A DNA stretch of 6,824 nucleotides. Source: Desulfonatronospira sp. GTDB lineage: Bacteria; Desulfobacterota; Desulfovibrionia; Desulfovibrionales; Desulfonatronovibrionaceae. Positions 5,275 to 6,824 of this stretch are shown here, in pieces; positions within the stretch are counted from its first letter, which is position 1, and each line of letters begins with the position of its first letter. The stretch spans positions 1-6,824 of the forward strand of contig PWGS01000229.1 in NCBI GenBank assembly GCA_003554505.1, written 5' to 3'. A model generated the notes under the pieces. The model did no database searches, was not told the DNA's origin, and saw only the letters and a list, made by a program, of their open reading frames with translations. A program made the position numbers and the translations under genes.

Positions 5275-6824
5275 ATGGACAGTAATGCAGTGGTAATAAA
5301 AGTATGCTCCGGCACCGGCAGCGTATCTGCCGGGGGTGCGGAGGTACTGGATGCCTTTCGAGAGATGGTGCGTTCCTGCGATGTGGACGTTGATTTTCAG
5401 AACAGGTGCAGGGCGGACAAAGTGGGATGCCGGGGCTTCTGTGCCCGGGATGTCCTGGTGGACGTGGTGGCTGGCGGGGAGAAGACCCCCTACGAACGCG
5501 TCAGGCCCGACATGGTGCCCAGGATCTTTGAGGAGCACGTCCTGGGAGGCAGTCCTGTCCAGGAATGGACAGCAGACGAACTGCACCAGTCTTTTCAGGA
5601 CAACCAGAAAAAAGTCGTACTGGCTCATTGCGGAGAAATCGATCCCGAAGACCTGGATGCCTACCTGGATGTAAAGGGATATGAAGCGGCCCGATGGGCT
5701 TATACCGGCATGCAGCCGGTGGATATAATTGAGAAGATAAAACGCTCCAGGCTGAGGGGCAGGGGGGGAGCCGGTTTTTCCACCGGGCACAAATGGGAAT
5801 TTGCTTACAAGGTTGAAGAGCAGGAGAAGTATGTGGTCTGCAACGGCAATGAAAGCGATCCCGGGGCGTTTGCAGACAGGTGCATCATGGAGGGGGATCC
5901 CCACGCGGTGATAGAGGGCATGATGATCTGCGCCCGGGCCATAGGTGCCGGCAAGGGCTACATCTATATCCGGGACGGCTATTCTCTGGCGGTTAAACGC
6001 CTGCGCCTGGCCCTGAAGCAGTGTTATGAGCGAGGATATCTGGGCAAAAACGTATTCGAGTCCGGACATGCTCTGGACATAAGGCTGTATCCCGCCCCGG
6101 GCGCGTTTATCTGCGGTGAGGCCACGGCCCTGGTGCAGTCCATCGAGGGCAAAAGGGCCATGCCCACTCCCAGGCTGACACGTACCTCTGAAAACGGTAT
6201 CCGGGGCAAGCCCACGGTTATAAACAATGCTGAGACCCTGGCCAATGTTCCCAAGATCCTTAGAAACGGTGCAGGCTGGTTTGCAGACCTGGGCAGCGAC
6301 ACCAGCGGCGGCACCAAGGTCTTTTCTCTGACAGGCAAGGTGAAAAACAACGGTCTGGTGGAGATCCCCATGGGTGCCACCCTCAGGGACGTGGTCTACA
6401 AGGTTGGAGGGGGCATATCTAAGGACAGGGCCTTTAAAGGCGTTCAGCTGGGCGGTCCCACCGGAGGTTGTATTCCGGAGTCCTTCCTGGACAGCCGGGT
6501 GGATTACGAGTCCCTGGCCGTGGCCGGCACCATCATGGGTTCCGGGGGCATGGTGGTTCTGGATGAGACCAACTGCATCGTGGATACGGCCAGGTTCTTC
6601 CTGAATATCACTCAGGCCGAGTCCTGCGGCAAGTGCACTCCGTGCAGGATAGGCATACGCAGGATGTATGAGATACTGGAACGTATTACCACCGGCTACG
6701 GCCAGGCAGGGGACATTGAACTGCTGGAGGACCTGGGCAGCCATATCCGGACCACTTCGCTCTGCGGTTTCGGCATGACCGCTCCCAATCCTGTGCTGTC
6801 TACAGTCAGATATTTCCGGGACGA
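5275..6824 (+). CDS. nuoF: Second NuoF/HydB-type FMN flavoprotein subunit with N-terminal thioredoxin-like domain (3' end missing)
   Basis: The frame runs open from ATG 5275 to the window edge, giving 516 residues. A TGA in frame at 5272-5274 fixes the start, and GGAG (5263-5266) lies 8 bases upstream. Residues 1-95 form a thioredoxin-like [2Fe-2S] domain as in HydB/HndC, with C11, C52 and C56 kept but Ser16 in place of the usual second Cys. The FMN/NAD domain follows, with GRGGAGFSTGHKW (162-174), CNGNESDPGAF (189-199) and GAFICGEATAL (276-286). SLBB (about 345-400) and the N3-type [4Fe-4S] domain come next, with C450/C453/C456 (SCGKCTPC) and C496 (SLCGFG). The window ends just after that cluster, so any ferredoxin or CBS tail is unseen. 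It should accept or donate a hydride from NAD(P)(H) at FMN and pass electrons through the nuoE-like partner and Fe-S chain. It is a diverged paralogue of the flavoprotein at 1-1554. The symbol is family-level only. Confidence 0.93.
   Translation, partial: MDSNAVVIKVCSGTGSVSAGGAEVLDAFREMVRSCDVDVDFQNRCRADKVGCRGFCARDVLVDVVAGGEKTPYERVRPDMVPRIFEEHVLGGSPVQEWTADELHQSFQDNQKKVVLAHCGEIDPEDLDAYLDVKGYEAARWAYTGMQPVDIIEKIKRSRLRGRGGAGFSTGHKWEFAYKVEEQEKYVVCNGNESDPGAFADRCIMEGDPHAVIEGMMICARAIGAGKGYIYIRDGYSLAVKRLRLALKQCYERGYLGKNVFESGHALDIRLYPAPGAFICGEATALVQSIEGKRAMPTPRLTRTSENGIRGKPTVINNAETLANVPKILRNGAGWFADLGSDTSGGTKVFSLTGKVKNNGLVEIPMGATLRDVVYKVGGGISKDRAFKGVQLGGPTGGCIPESFLDSRVDYESLAVAGTIMGSGGMVVLDETNCIVDTARFFLNITQAESCGKCTPCRIGIRRMYEILERITTGYGQAGDIELLEDLGSHIRTTSLCGFGMTAPNPVLSTVRYFRD

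Noticed and set aside
4870..6744. Very long open frame on the minus strand (about 624 codons)
   Set aside because: It lies wholly antisense to the well-supported nuoE-like and second nuoF-like genes, has no recognisable domain, and is explained by codon bias of the sense genes leaving few reverse stops.
1..6824. Genuine respiratory complex I operon
   Set aside because: No nuoA-D or nuoH-N membrane or connecting subunits are seen, there are two NuoF types, and CBS proteins are inserted. A soluble complex fits better.

Overview
The window is one strand-consistent block of redox genes, all on the + strand, from an anaerobic bacterium. Codon use is moderately G+C rich. The gene content (NuoE/NuoF/NuoG homologues of the HydABC, HndABCD and NAD(P)-linked formate dehydrogenase type, with no membrane subunits) fits a sulfate-reducing or syntrophic Desulfobacterota best. 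That placement rests on gene content only and is tentative.

Layout: (1) bases 1-1554, the 3' part of a NuoF/HydB-type flavoprotein that runs through SLBB, N3-cluster and 2[4Fe-4S] domains and then, unusually, into a fused pair of CBS domains; (2) 1585-1992, a free-standing CBS-pair protein closely related to that fused tail; (3) 2026-2667, an iron-sulfur protein that looks like only the C-terminal electron-wire half of NuoF; (4) 2660-4708, a NuoG-like protein with the full NuoG/HydA N-terminal set of clusters and a short, apparently catalytically dead molybdopterin-type domain; (5) 4757-5218, a NuoE-type [2Fe-2S] thioredoxin-fold subunit; (6) 5275 to the right edge, a second NuoF/HydB-type flavoprotein, cut by the window. 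Intergenic gaps are 30, 33, -8, 48 and 56 bases. No promoter or convincing terminator was seen, so the block reads as part of one operon that continues past both edges.

Working model (inference): the genes encode a soluble cytoplasmic electron-transfer complex with two FMN/pyridine-nucleotide modules, a NuoG-like wiring hub and about a dozen Fe-S clusters. Together they would move electrons between NAD(P)H, ferredoxin and a partner enzyme not in the window, possibly by flavin-based electron bifurcation as in HydABC. The points worth a second look are the CBS adenine-nucleotide-sensor modules joined to the flavoprotein, the orphan NuoF C-terminal half, an Ala at the NuoF position that normally discriminates against NADP(H) in both flavoproteins, and a missing Cys ligand in the N-terminal [2Fe-2S] domain of the second flavoprotein. 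No RNA genes, CRISPR arrays, mobile elements or sizeable repeats were seen.
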